From: Ruegeria sp. AD91A
GTDB lineage: Bacteria; Pseudomonadota; Alphaproteobacteria; Rhodobacterales; Rhodobacteraceae
Direction: 5' to 3'
Assembly: GCF_003443535.1 (NCBI RefSeq)
Contig: NZ_CP031947.1
Coordinates: 62,001 to 126,000, forward strand
DNA: 64,000 nucleotides
Shown here: positions 27,663 through 36,497 of the stretch, one piece after another
Layout of the letters: every line of letters begins with the position of its first letter
Numbering within the stretch: the stretch's first letter is position 1
Program-made: the position numbers and the translations under genes
The notes under the pieces: generated by a model
Told to the model about the DNA's origin: nothing
Seen by the model: only the letters and a program-made list of their open reading frames with translations
Databases searched by the model: none

Positions 27663-27706
27663 AGTCACTTGAGAAAAATACGCCAATAAGTATCCTTTCA
27701 GTGACT
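27663..27706. promoter_or_regulatory. Inverted repeat in the aminotransferase/LysR divergent promoter
   Basis: AGTCACT (27663-27669) and AGTGACT (27700-27706) form a perfect 7-bp inverted repeat with a 30-nt AT-rich spacer, just upstream of the LysR start. Its position in the 89-nt divergent gap fits a LysR-type binding region. Confidence 0.4.
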
Positions 27707-27713
27707 AAAACTC

Positions 27714-28619
27714 ATGAATGTCATGCCCCGCATCAACTCACTGCCATCTCTTGCGCTCATGCGCAGTTTCGAAGCCGCCGCGCGCCATGAAAGCTATACA
27801 ATGGCGGCCGAGGAGCTTGGCGTGACCCAAAGCGCGATCAGCCGTCAGGTCCGAGAGCTTGAGGCCGCGATTGGCGTTACGCTGTTTCGGCGGGTCGGTC
27901 GGGCCGTGCGCTTGTCAAAAGCGGGGCGGGCCTTGCGAGACGAGCTGGCAGGTGACCTTGAGCGTCTCAGTGGCACGATCAACCGTGCAATTGCAGCAGG
28001 AGACGGAGCGTCGCTATTGACCTTGGCTGTACTGCCCACCTTTGCGACGCGGTGGCTGGTGCCGCGCCTGCCGGATTTCAAAATGCGCCATCCGGGGATT
28101 GAACTGGACCTGCACTCCTACACGACGCCTTTCAGCCTTGAAGAACGACGCATGGATCTGGCAATCCATTTCGGGCAGGAGGATTGGCCGGGTGCGCAAT
28201 TGCGCAGGTTGTTCCCAGAGCATCTGGTGGTCACGGCAGCACCCGAGTTGCTCAGGCGTCACAGGCTGGACACCCGCGCGCAAACCTTTGATCTGCCGCT
28301 TTTGCATCTGACCTCGCGCCCCGATCTGTGGTCCACCTATCACTCTCAGCTCGGGCTGGATCCGGGGGCGGTTTTTCTGGGGATGCGGTTTGACCAGTTC
28401 TCGATGCTGATCGAAGCCGCAGTCGTCGGTTTGGGTGCCGCTATTCTGCCCTCTTACTTGATTGAAGAGGAGGTGGCATCCGGCGTTCTGACCGAAATCG
28501 GCCAGATCACCAACACGTCGAACAGCGCCTATTACATTGCGACGCCAACTGGTCAGAAGAACGACGCGGTTCAGGCTTTTGCAAACTGGATCAGCAAGCA
28601 GACGCGGGCACGCGGGTAA
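27714..28619 (+). CDS. LysR family transcriptional regulator (GcvA-like)
   Basis: A 301-residue regulator, with ATG 27714 or 27723 as start. The N-terminal helix-turn-helix reads LALMRSFEAAARHESYTMAAEELGVTQSAISRQVRELE in outline, with GcvA-type features. The effector domain follows (LAVLPTFATRWLVPRLPDF, RRMDLAIHFG, IEAAVVGLGAAILPSYLIEEE). It is divergent from the aminotransferase operon with an inverted repeat between them, so it probably activates that operon in response to the amino acid or a CoA intermediate. Confidence 0.9.
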   Translation: MNVMPRINSLPSLALMRSFEAAARHESYTMAAEELGVTQSAISRQVRELEAAIGVTLFRRVGRAVRLSKAGRALRDELAGDLERLSGTINRAIAAGDGASLLTLAVLPTFATRWLVPRLPDFKMRHPGIELDLHSYTTPFSLEERRMDLAIHFGQEDWPGAQLRRLFPEHLVVTAAPELLRRHRLDTRAQTFDLPLLHLTSRPDLWSTYHSQLGLDPGAVFLGMRFDQFSMLIEAAVVGLGAAILPSYLIEEEVASGVLTEIGQITNTSNSAYYIATPTGQKNDAVQAFANWISKQTRARG

Positions 28620-28663
28620 CTGGGCAAATACAGAAGATCGAATTCATTGCCCGCAGGCACATC

Positions 28664-29539
28664 TCAGGCAAAAATCTGCCTGAGCCAGGTTTCAAACATC
28701 TGTTTTGCAGCTGCGTTCGCGTTCGATCTCTGCCCATCGACAAGGAAATGGTTCTGTTCGATTGGAATGGCGTCCCCGACAATCGCGATGGACCTTCCGG
28801 CCTCGATTGCCGTTCTGGCAAAGCGCTCAAGGATTACTGCGTATCCTCCACCTTCCGACACAATGTCCACGGCGGCAATTGTCGTGTCCACGGTGTAGGA
28901 AGACGCCGTGGGAGAATACGTTATGCCGAATGCGGAGAAATACCTGTGCCACATGTCCTGAAACCCCAAGATCTGTATCTGCGGTTTATCAAGCAGTTCT
29001 TCAGTTGAAGGCCATTTCTGATTTCGCGACTTGGTCGCAACCGGAACGATGCGCTCATCCGAGATCTTACTGATTGGCCCATCGTTCCATTCCCTGTTTC
29101 CCAAACGCAGTTCGACATCAACGTTTTCCCTGCCTGCGGATTCTGCCCAGATATTTGAAACCAACCTGATGGATACACCCGGGTGGGCGCGCGAAAACTC
29201 GGGCAATTTGCCGGCAAGGAACAAGCTGGCCGTGGAAATCGGCACACGCACGACCAACTCGTGCTTCTGACTGGAACCAAACAGGCTTGCGGTTGACAGG
29301 TCGATATCGCCCAAAGCGCGCCGAACAGAGAACGCATACGCCTGTCCGACCTCTGTCAGGCTTAGATTCCGAGCGGCGCGAAAGAACAAAGGGCAGCCCA
29401 GCTGTGCTTCCAGCGAGCGAACGTGCAGGCTCAAGGCCGTCTGTGTGATGCCCAGTTCTTCTGCCGCAGCAGTAAAGCTCATATGCCGTGCGGCACAGTC
29501 AAAAGACCGTAGCCAGACCAGATTGGGCGATTTGGACAT
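28664..29539 (-). CDS. LysR family transcriptional regulator
   Basis: A 291-residue regulator from ATG 29539; an upstream TTG at 29551 is less likely. The DNA-binding part is LVWLRSFDCAARHMSFTAAAEELG followed by TQTALSLHVRSLE (shown as two segments). The effector domain includes VRVPISTASLFLAGKLPEF and VDIVSEGGGYAVILE. It is divergent from the 3-hydroxyisobutyrate-dehydrogenase-like gene with a 132-nt AT-rich gap, so it likely controls that gene and perhaps the membrane hydroxylase behind it. Confidence 0.88.
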   Translation of the reverse strand: MSKSPNLVWLRSFDCAARHMSFTAAAEELGITQTALSLHVRSLEAQLGCPLFFRAARNLSLTEVGQAYAFSVRRALGDIDLSTASLFGSSQKHELVVRVPISTASLFLAGKLPEFSRAHPGVSIRLVSNIWAESAGRENVDVELRLGNREWNDGPISKISDERIVPVATKSRNQKWPSTEELLDKPQIQILGFQDMWHRYFSAFGITYSPTASSYTVDTTIAAVDIVSEGGGYAVILERFARTAIEAGRSIAIVGDAIPIEQNHFLVDGQRSNANAAAKQMFETWLRQIFA

Positions 29540-29671
29540 TTCCAGCACCAAAAATATTTATGGATACTGGCGATATTTATTCGTTTTACACGCTGCATTC
29601 AACGCCCGTAAATTTCATCAGGGAAAAACAGTGCTGGTCATCAGATTGAGCATCGGAAAGGGAACGCAGGT

Positions 29672-30637
29672 ATGAAAGTTGGATTTATCGGCCTTGGAAA
29701 TGTCGGCGGGAAACTCAGTGGCAGTTTGCTGCGCAACGGCGTTGATCTGACCGTACACGATCTGAACTCTGATCTGGTGTCAGTTTTCGTCGACCGCGGG
29801 GCAAAGGCTGCCGAGAATCCGACACAACTGATGCGGGATTGTGATGCGGTCATCACCTGCCTGCCTTCTCCGGCGGCTTCGGACGCCGTAATGCAGAAAA
29901 TGCTGCCCGAAGTGACCGTGGGCAAAATCTGGATGGAAATGTCCACGACGGATGAAGCAGAGGTCAAGCGTCTGGGTGCTATGGTGAAGGATCGCGGTGG
30001 CGCTGCAGTCGATTGTCCGGTCTCGGGCGGATGTCATCGGGCGGATACCGGTAATATTTCGATCTTTGCCGGATGTGATCGCGCCACGTTCGAACGTATC
30101 CTGCCGTTCCTGACCACGATGGGGCGTCGCATTCTGCACACGGGCGAACTGGGATCAGCTTCGGTGCTGAAGGTGCTGACCAACTATCTAGCCACTGCAA
30201 ACCTGATCACCTGTTCAGAGGCGCTTGTCGTCGCCAAGGCCGCCGGAATGGATTTGAATACGGCGTATGAGGCAATGAAGATCAGTTCGGGGACATCCTT
30301 CGTGCATGAAACCGAAAGTCAGGTCATCCTAAACGGAACTCGCGATATCTCGTTCACGATGGACCTGGTGTTGAAGGATATCGGCCTGTTTCAGGACGTG
30401 GCGGATCGCGCCGGGGTGCCACTGGAGATCAATCCGCTTATGATCGAGATTTTCAAGGATGGGATCGAGAAATACGGCCCTCGTGAGTTTTCCCCCAACA
30501 TCATCCGCCGGCTTGAAGACACAACCGGGCTGGATATCCGCGCACCGGGATTCCCATCGGAAATGCTGGACGATGAACCTGAAGAGCCGGGTTACGAAGT
30601 GATCCCGCAGGGATCTGACCTGAAGGCCGCCGAATAG
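29672..30637 (+). CDS. NAD(P)-dependent beta-hydroxyacid dehydrogenase (3-hydroxyisobutyrate dehydrogenase family)
   Basis: A 321-residue protein. The dinucleotide motif is VGFIGLGNVGGKLSG at the N-terminus, the substrate-binding DCPVSGGCHRADTG follows near residue 115, and the helical domain carries the catalytic Lys in LKVLTNYLATANLITCSEA. The family reversibly oxidises 3-hydroxyacids (3-hydroxyisobutyrate, tartronate semialdehyde, gamma-hydroxybutyrate). It is about 25 residues longer at the C-terminus than typical members. Gene context is a divergent LysR and, downstream, a membrane hydroxylase, which does not reveal the substrate. Confidence 0.85.
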   Translation: MKVGFIGLGNVGGKLSGSLLRNGVDLTVHDLNSDLVSVFVDRGAKAAENPTQLMRDCDAVITCLPSPAASDAVMQKMLPEVTVGKIWMEMSTTDEAEVKRLGAMVKDRGGAAVDCPVSGGCHRADTGNISIFAGCDRATFERILPFLTTMGRRILHTGELGSASVLKVLTNYLATANLITCSEALVVAKAAGMDLNTAYEAMKISSGTSFVHETESQVILNGTRDISFTMDLVLKDIGLFQDVADRAGVPLEINPLMIEIFKDGIEKYGPREFSPNIIRRLEDTTGLDIRAPGFPSEMLDDEPEEPGYEVIPQGSDLKAAE

Positions 30638-30672
30638 GGCGGTGCGCTGCGGGCAGGAAACGGATCTACAGC

Positions 30673-30861
30673 ATGGCGGATCATCATTCTTACGCCGTTA
30701 CGTTCGCCGACATGGGGGATCCTGCATCACGCCTGAAGCAAAACGGCTGGAACGTCTGGCCGTTCTTCGTGCCGCCGTTTCTGATGGGAACGGTTCCATT
30801 TCCGCTGCCCGTGTCCCCAAGAAACCGGATGGGCGGGGCAAGTGCGCGAAGCGCTCGATAA
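30673..30861 (+). CDS. Possible small protein of 62 residues
   Basis: An ATG frame between the dehydrogenase and the membrane hydroxylase genes. The translation begins MADHHSYAVTFADM and has a proline-rich hydrophobic stretch FFVPPFLMGTVPFPLPV. The candidate ribosome site GGAAA is rather far upstream (about 16 nt). I do not recognise a family. A sequence resembling its first 18 nt recurs after the hydroxylase gene at 32053, which weakens or complicates the coding case. Confidence 0.3.
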   Translation: MADHHSYAVTFADMGDPASRLKQNGWNVWPFFVPPFLMGTVPFPLPVSPRNRMGGASARSAR

Positions 30862-30981
30862 CCGCCGCCCGTTCCACGAATAGGTCACATCATGTATCGC
30901 CGGCCATCACGCAAGTATCCTTACGAGCCGCCTCCGGCTTGGTCCTGAAAAAGGCGACTTTATTCAGGAAAGGACAATCAC

Positions 30982-32013
30982 GTGACGACCCAAGATGCGA
31001 ACCCTCAGGACACCACCAACGCACTCCCCGAGCCAGGCCCCATGAGCCGCGAATGGCATTGGCACCCGTACTTGCCAGTGAAATACGCCCCGTACTGGAA
31101 CTGGCCGCCGAAAATCGGCGTCTTGGCGAAATGGGTTTGGCACAACTGGCTTCAGTTCTCGGACCGCTCGATCTTTCTGGCCTTGGCCTTCCTGGTGGCC
31201 TTCTGGGTGCAACCGGTCGGTGTCGGGCAGGCCTCGTTTGCCCCGGGCTGGGTGTCATGGGTATTCATTCGGAACTGGGTGCTGCTGTTGATCGTCGCCG
31301 GTGGCCTGCACATGTGGTTCTATGGGGTCGACGGGCAAGGAAAGCTGCTGAAATACGACCCGAGACCCTACATGAAGCGAAAGAACGCTTTGTACAAGTT
31401 CGGCTATCAGACGTGGGACAACACCTATTACTCGATGGTCTTTGGTGCGACCTTCCTGTCGATGCTGGAGTGCTTTCTGCGCTGGATGTATGCCAACAAC
31501 TATATCGCCACGCTCAGCTTCACCGCGCATCCGGTCTGGTTCGTGCTGCTGTTTCCGATCCTGGCGATCTGGCAGAGCTTTCATTTCTACGTTGTACACC
31601 TGCTTCTGCATCAGCCGTTCATCTACAGACATGTTCACGCCGTGCATCACCGCAACGTCAATACCGGCCCATGGTCGGGCATGTCGATGCACCCCGTCGA
31701 GGCCTTCGGATATCTTAGTGCCATCCTGATCGTGTTGGTACTGCCCAGCAACCCGGTCCACATGATCTTTCTGGGCTATTGGCTTATGCTGGGTGCCGCC
31801 TCGTCTCATTCCGGGTACGAGGCCATCTGGGTGCGCGACCGTCAGGCGTTGTTGATCGGGGCGTTTTTCCACCAGTTGCATCACCGTTATTACGAATGCA
31901 ATTACGGCAACGCGGAAATGCCCTGGGACAAGTGGTTCGGCACCTATCACGACGGCTCGGAAGAGGCCACAAAACGAACACGCTACCGCAAGCGCGAAAT
32001 GCACGCCAAATAG
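30982..32013 (+). CDS. Sterol desaturase / fatty acid hydroxylase superfamily membrane protein
   Basis: A 343-residue integral membrane di-iron enzyme candidate. GTG 30982 is used because AGGAAAGGA precedes it. Hydrophobic segments are near residues 65-85, 90-105, 155-175 and 185-205. The His boxes of the family are present: HLLLHQPFIYRHVHAVHHRN (HxxxH and HVHAVHH) and, later, HQLHHRYYECNYG. The charged N-terminus (HWHPYLPVKYAPYWNWPPK) is unusual. The family uses O2 to hydroxylate or desaturate lipids. It follows the beta-hydroxyacid dehydrogenase gene on the same strand but with a gap of 344 nt, so co-transcription is uncertain. Confidence 0.85.
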   Translation: MTTQDANPQDTTNALPEPGPMSREWHWHPYLPVKYAPYWNWPPKIGVLAKWVWHNWLQFSDRSIFLALAFLVAFWVQPVGVGQASFAPGWVSWVFIRNWVLLLIVAGGLHMWFYGVDGQGKLLKYDPRPYMKRKNALYKFGYQTWDNTYYSMVFGATFLSMLECFLRWMYANNYIATLSFTAHPVWFVLLFPILAIWQSFHFYVVHLLLHQPFIYRHVHAVHHRNVNTGPWSGMSMHPVEAFGYLSAILIVLVLPSNPVHMIFLGYWLMLGAASSHSGYEAIWVRDRQALLIGAFFHQLHHRYYECNYGNAEMPWDKWFGTYHDGSEEATKRTRYRKREMHAK

Positions 32014-32181
32014 GGCGACACGCAACGCGGGCCGTGCGCAGATGGCGCCGCTATGGCGGATCATTTTTCTTGCCCGACGACGCTTGATTGAACCGACCCC
32101 GTTGCCGAAATCCTGACCCTGTACGAAACTGGGCGCGCGGGGCCGGATGGCAATTCCCTCCGGCCCGATTATACTGGGCAA

Positions 32182-32997
32182 ATGAAAGATACCGCTCCAG
32201 ATTGGTTTGAAACCTGTGTCAGCCAGCTGACCACAACAAGTACTCAACGTGTGTGGTCAGTTCTGGTCACGATTTTCGGCGATCTGGCGCAGGATGGGTC
32301 GGATCAGATCAGTGGATCACTCATTACGGCGCTTACGCGTCTGGCGGGGATCAGGGCCGAGGCCACACGTGTTGCGTTGCATCGGTTGCGCAAGGAAGGT
32401 TGGATTGAAAGCACGCGGGTTGGTCGGAACAGTGTGCACAGGCTGACCAGCTTTGGTCGCAGTCAAAGCGTAGCGGCCGCACCGCGTATCTATTCCCGCG
32501 ACTCGAACATGCCGGATATCTGGCATGTCCTCATCGCCAGCAACTCGGAAAGTTCCCGGAAGGAATTGTCGGATCTGATGCTGACAGGAGATTACTTCTC
32601 ACTGAATGCGTCCACAGCCATGGCGCCCGGGCCGATGCCGGATGACCTTGAGGAGCTTTTGGGTTTCGAGAGCGACACGATTTCCGTCCCAAATTGGCTT
32701 CGGGATCTGTGTGGACCGGAGCCGCTGAAAACCGCCTATGATCAATTCTGGGACGCAATTCAGATTGTTGAGCGGCTTTTGCCTGCGGAAGGGGCGGGCG
32801 ATCCGATGCGTTCGGCGGTTTTGCGCGTATTGGTCGTGCACGCTTGGCGACGTATCGTTCTGCGCCATCCGAGCCTGCCGCCGGTTTTCCTGCCGGACGA
32901 CTGGAAAGGCGCCGCGTGTAGAGAAGCTGTCTCACACTTGTTGGACAGGCTGCCGCGCCCGTCGCTTTCGAGCTTGGAAGCCGAGCTGATAGACTAA
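32182..32997 (+). CDS. paaX: PaaX family transcriptional repressor of phenylacetate catabolism
   Basis: A 271-residue PaaX-type protein. The N-terminal winged helix is recognisable (RVWSVLVTIFGDLAQ, then GIRAEATRVALHRLRKEGWI, RVGRNSVHRLT). The C-terminal domain has the PaaX pattern (YDQFWDAIQIVERLL, RVLVVHAWRRIVLRHPSLPPVFLPDDWKG in two parts). PaaX represses paa genes and is released by phenylacetyl-CoA. It precedes the paa operon on the same strand, with a 232-nt gap that contains a 7-bp inverted repeat. Confidence 0.88.
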   Translation: MKDTAPDWFETCVSQLTTTSTQRVWSVLVTIFGDLAQDGSDQISGSLITALTRLAGIRAEATRVALHRLRKEGWIESTRVGRNSVHRLTSFGRSQSVAAAPRIYSRDSNMPDIWHVLIASNSESSRKELSDLMLTGDYFSLNASTAMAPGPMPDDLEELLGFESDTISVPNWLRDLCGPEPLKTAYDQFWDAIQIVERLLPAEGAGDPMRSAVLRVLVVHAWRRIVLRHPSLPPVFLPDDWKGAACREAVSHLLDRLPRPSLSSLEAELID

Positions 32998-33107
32998 CCC
33001 TCAGCAAGGCAAAATTCGGGCGAGCTGTTGGATTTCCTGCCATAATCAAGAGAGCCTGTGTCGTTTTGTGCAGTCACGAAAACTTCTTTGGTCAGCAGTC
33101 ACCTTTA

Positions 33108-33148
33108 ATGTTACAGGATGTGCGACACATGAGAAGATTGAGTAACAT
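33108..33148. promoter_or_regulatory. ATGTTAC-N27-GTAACAT inverted repeat upstream of the paa operon
   Basis: ATGTTAC at 33108-33114 and GTAACAT at 33142-33148 are perfect 7-bp inverted arms separated by 27 nt, 82-122 nt before the thiolase start. The site lies in the only sizeable gap between paaX and the paa genes and is a candidate PaaX operator. The exact alphaproteobacterial PaaX consensus is not known to me. Confidence 0.45.
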
Positions 33149-33229
33149 AAGTCTTGCATCGAATCAGGGGAAGATTTATTAACCGACCAGACGGTTGATA
33201 TTGTTCCGAGGGAACAGGGGTACTCTAAG

Positions 33230-34432
33230 ATGGACGCTTTCATTTGTGACGCGACGCGCACTCCGATTGGACGATACGGAGGAGCGCTCTCGTCGGTCCG
33301 CACAGATGATCTGGCCGCTCTTCCTTTGGCGGCTTTGAAGGTGCGCAACCCTCAGGTCGACTGGGCCAGTGTTGACGACGTGATCTATGGCGATGCCAAC
33401 CAGGCGGGCGAGAGCAACCGAAACGTTGCGCGTATGGCGGCACTGCTGGCGGGTTTGCCGATTGAAGTGCCGGGAACGACGGTGAACCGTTTATGTGCCA
33501 GCGGCATGGATGCTGTGGGAATGGTGGCGCGCGGCATCAAGGCGGGCGACTACGATCTGGCCATCGCGGGTGGCGTGGAAAGCATGTCTCGCGCGCCGTT
33601 TGTGATGCCCAAGGCAACTTCGGCGTTTACCCGCAGCAATGCGGTGTACGACACCACGATCGGTTGGCGCTTTGTGAACCCGAAAATGAAGCATGCATAC
33701 GGCGTGGACTCCATGCCGCAAACGGCCGACAATGTCGCCGAAGATTATGGTATCAGCCGGGAAGACCAGGATGCCTTTGCTGCACGCAGCCAGTCCCGCT
33801 GGGCCACCGCGCATGCGGCTGGGGTGTTCAAGGACGAAATCACGCCGGTTTCGGTTCCCCAGCGCAAGGGCGATCCGATTTTCGTTGATACGGACGAGCA
33901 CCCGCGCCCGGGAACTACGGCCGAAAAACTCGCGGGTTTGAAAGGTGTGAACGGGCCCGACAAAACCGTGACGGCGGGGAATGCATCCGGTGTGAATGAT
34001 GGCGCAGCGGCGATCCTGATGGCGAATGAGGCCGCAGCAGCCAAGAACGGTCTGACCCCGATGGCCCGGGTGGTTGGCATGTCGGTTGCAGGTGTTGCAC
34101 CACGTGTAATGGGCATCGGCCCGGTGCCGGCTAGCCGCAAGGTTTTGGCCCGGGCAGGGCTGAGCGTGGATCAGATGGATGTCATCGAGTTGAATGAGGC
34201 ATTTGCCTCTCAAGGCCTTGCCACCTTGCGCGAGCTGGGCCTGCCGGACGACGCGCCCCACGTGAACCCCAATGGCGGGGCCATCGCTTTGGGCCATCCG
34301 TTGGGTATGAGCGGCGCGCGTCTGGTGCTGACCGCAGCCTATCAATTGAAACGTACCGGGGGTCGCTATGCGCTCTGCACCATGTGTGTGGGTGTCGGGC
34401 AGGGCGCTGCCCTTATTCTTGAACGCGTGTAA
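33230..34432 (+). CDS. paaJ: 3-oxoadipyl-CoA / 3-oxo-5,6-dehydrosuberyl-CoA thiolase
   Basis: A 400-residue thiolase. The nucleophilic Cys is in [14 protein letters not shown] near residue 90, with [11 protein letters not shown] in the middle, the His in [19 protein letters not shown] and the second Cys in [12 protein letters not shown]. The N-terminus [17 protein letters not shown] is the hallmark of PcaF/PaaJ. The enzyme cleaves 3-oxoadipyl-CoA to succinyl-CoA and acetyl-CoA, the last step of both phenylacetate and beta-ketoadipate degradation. It leads the paa oxygenase genes (15 nt before paaA), which supports the paaJ name. Confidence 0.9.
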   Translation: MDAFICDATRTPIGRYGGALSSVRTDDLAALPLAALKVRNPQVDWASVDDVIYGDANQAGESNRNVARMAALLAGLPIEVPGTTVNRLCASGMDAVGMVARGIKAGDYDLAIAGGVESMSRAPFVMPKATSAFTRSNAVYDTTIGWRFVNPKMKHAYGVDSMPQTADNVAEDYGISREDQDAFAARSQSRWATAHAAGVFKDEITPVSVPQRKGDPIFVDTDEHPRPGTTAEKLAGLKGVNGPDKTVTAGNASGVNDGAAAILMANEAAAAKNGLTPMARVVGMSVAGVAPRVMGIGPVPASRKVLARAGLSVDQMDVIELNEAFASQGLATLRELGLPDDAPHVNPNGGAIALGHPLGMSGARLVLTAAYQLKRTGGRYALCTMCVGVGQGAALILERV

Positions 34433-34447
34433 CGGAGGAGACGGGAC

Positions 34448-35425
34448 ATGTATGCTCAGATGGTAGAATCCGAAGCGTCAAATGATGATCCGGACAAGCT
34501 TGCTGAATTCCAGGCGCGGATCGACGCGGATATCAAGATCGAACCCAAGGACTGGATGCCTCACGGGTATCGCAAGACGCTGATCCGTCAGATTGGACAG
34601 CACGCTCATTCCGAGATTGTGGGCCAATTGCCGGAAGGTAACTGGATCACGCGTGCGCCGACATTGGAACGGAAGGCGATCCTTCTGGCCAAGGTGCAGG
34701 ATGAGGCCGGGCATGGGCTCTACCTGTATTGTGCGGCCGAAACGCTGGGTGTCAGCCGCGACGAGATCACCGAGATGCTGCTGGACGGCCGCATGAAATA
34801 CTCGTCGATCTTTAACTATCCGACGTTGAACTGGGCCGATATTGGCGCGGTTGGATGGTTGGTCGACGGGGCGGCGATCATGAACCAGGTGCCGCTGCAA
34901 AGAACGTCATTCGGGCCGTATTCCCGCGCCATGATCCGTATCTGCAAGGAAGAGAGCTTTCATCAGCGTCAGGGTTATGACGCGATCCGCAAGATGGCCG
35001 AAGGCACGCCCGAACAGCGCAAGATGGCACAGGATGCGATGAACCGTCTGTGGTACCCGTCGCTGATGATGTTTGGGCCCTCGGACAAGGACAGTGTGCA
35101 TTCGGCGCAATCCATGGCCTGGAAGATCAAGATCAACACCAATGACGAACTGCGTCAGAAATTTGTCGATCAAACCGTTCCGCAGGCCGAATATCTGGGT
35201 CTGACGATTCCCGATCCGGACCTGAAATGGAACGAAGAGCGGGGCCACTATGATTACACCGATCCCGATTGGTCCGAATTCTTTGACGTGATCAAGGGCA
35301 ATGGTCCCTGCAATATCGATCGTCTGGCCGCACGGAACAAGGCTTGGGACGACGGCAAGTGGGTTCGTGACGGGCTGTTGGCCCATGCCCGCAAGAAAAA
35401 GGCCGGCAATCTGGCTGCTGAATAA
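34448..35425 (+). CDS. paaA: 1,2-phenylacetyl-CoA epoxidase, catalytic subunit PaaA
   Basis: A 325-residue ferritin-like di-iron protein. Metal-ligand signatures are visible: [12 protein letters not shown] (ExxH) and [12 protein letters not shown] (ExxH). PaaA carries the di-iron site that adds one oxygen atom of O2 to the ring of phenylacetyl-CoA. It needs PaaC as structural partner and PaaE for electrons. Strong GGAGGAGAC-type ribosome site precedes ATG 34448. Second gene of the paaJ-paaABCDE unit. Confidence 0.95.
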   Translation: MYAQMVESEASNDDPDKLAEFQARIDADIKIEPKDWMPHGYRKTLIRQIGQHAHSEIVGQLPEGNWITRAPTLERKAILLAKVQDEAGHGLYLYCAAETLGVSRDEITEMLLDGRMKYSSIFNYPTLNWADIGAVGWLVDGAAIMNQVPLQRTSFGPYSRAMIRICKEESFHQRQGYDAIRKMAEGTPEQRKMAQDAMNRLWYPSLMMFGPSDKDSVHSAQSMAWKIKINTNDELRQKFVDQTVPQAEYLGLTIPDPDLKWNEERGHYDYTDPDWSEFFDVIKGNGPCNIDRLAARNKAWDDGKWVRDGLLAHARKKKAGNLAAE

Positions 35426-35448
35426 GCTTACCCTGAGGAGGAAACCCG

Positions 35449-35733
35449 ATGAACACCGAATGGCCCCTGTGGGAAATCTTCATCCGCGGCCAACATGGGA
35501 TGAGCCACCGACATGTCGGTTCGCTGCACGCCCCGGACGCGGAAATGGCAATCAAGAACGCGCGCGATGTCTATACCCGCCGCAACGAAGGCGTCTCGAT
35601 CTGGGTGGTCGAAGCTAACAACATATCGGCCTCGTCGCCCAGCGACAAAGGTCCGTTGTACGAACCAAGCGAAAGCAAGGTGTACCGCCACCCGACTTTC
35701 TTCGACATTCCCGATGAAGTGGGGGCAATGTGA
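35449..35733 (+). CDS. paaB: 1,2-phenylacetyl-CoA epoxidase subunit PaaB
   Basis: A 94-residue protein starting MNTEWPLWEIFIRG and containing HVGSLHAPDAEMAIKNARDVYTRR in outline, the standard PaaB pattern. PaaB is a small non-catalytic subunit that bridges PaaAC dimers in the epoxidase complex. GAGGAGG precedes ATG 35449. Its stop overlaps the ATG of paaC by one base (TGATG). Confidence 0.95.
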   Translation: MNTEWPLWEIFIRGQHGMSHRHVGSLHAPDAEMAIKNARDVYTRRNEGVSIWVVEANNISASSPSDKGPLYEPSESKVYRHPTFFDIPDEVGAM

Positions 35734-36491
35734 TGACCCGGGATGAGGCATTTCTGCAATTCCTGCTGCGAATGGGAGACAACACCCTGATCCTCGGCCA
35801 CCGTGTCAGTGAGTGGTGCGGCCATGCGCCGGTGCTGGAGGAAGATATCGCATTGGCCAACACCGCGCTGGACCTGATAGGTCAGACCCAGATGTGGCTG
35901 GGTCTTGCGGGCGAGGCCGATAGTGGCAAAAGCGCCGACGATCTGGCTTTCCTGCGCGACGCCTGGGATTTCCGCAACGTGTTGCTGGTCGAGGTGCCGA
36001 ACGGCGATTTCGGCCGTACGCTGATGCGCCAGTTCCTGTTCGATGCGTGGCATTTGATCATGCTGGGACGCCTCATGACATCTTCGGACGAGCGGGTCGC
36101 AGCAATCGCCGCCAAGGCCAGTAAGGAAGTTACCTACCATCTGGAACGTTCGGGCGACACGGTTGTCGGGCTTGGTGACGGAACCGAGGAAAGCCATGCC
36201 CGGATGCAGGACGCACTGGATTACCTGTGGCCCTATGTGGGCGAGATGTTTGCCAGCGACGAGGTTGACGCCCAGATGCTCGCCGCAGGTATCGCGCCGA
36301 ACCCGGAGGACTTGCGAGAGGAATACGACACTCTGGTTGAGCGGGTTCTGAACCAGGCAACGCTGACCGTTCCTGAAAGCCGTTTTGCCCATAAAGGCGG
36401 CCGCGATGGGCGCATGCATACCGAGCATCTGGGCCATCTGCTGACGCAGATGCAATGGCTGCAACGCGCCTATCCCGGAGCCAAGTGGTAA
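35733..36491 (+). CDS. paaC: 1,2-phenylacetyl-CoA epoxidase subunit PaaC
   Basis: A 252-residue ferritin-like protein from ATG 35733; a GTG three bases earlier is less likely. Typical segments are RMGDNTLILGHRVSEWCGHAP, ANTALDLIGQTQMWL and SKEVTYHLERSGDTVVGLGDG. PaaC is the inactive structural homologue of PaaA and forms the stable PaaAC core. It is translationally coupled to paaB and lies 6 nt before paaD. Confidence 0.94.
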   Translation: MTRDEAFLQFLLRMGDNTLILGHRVSEWCGHAPVLEEDIALANTALDLIGQTQMWLGLAGEADSGKSADDLAFLRDAWDFRNVLLVEVPNGDFGRTLMRQFLFDAWHLIMLGRLMTSSDERVAAIAAKASKEVTYHLERSGDTVVGLGDGTEESHARMQDALDYLWPYVGEMFASDEVDAQMLAAGIAPNPEDLREEYDTLVERVLNQATLTVPESRFAHKGGRDGRMHTEHLGHLLTQMQWLQRAYPGAKW

Positions 36492-36497
36492 GAGCGG

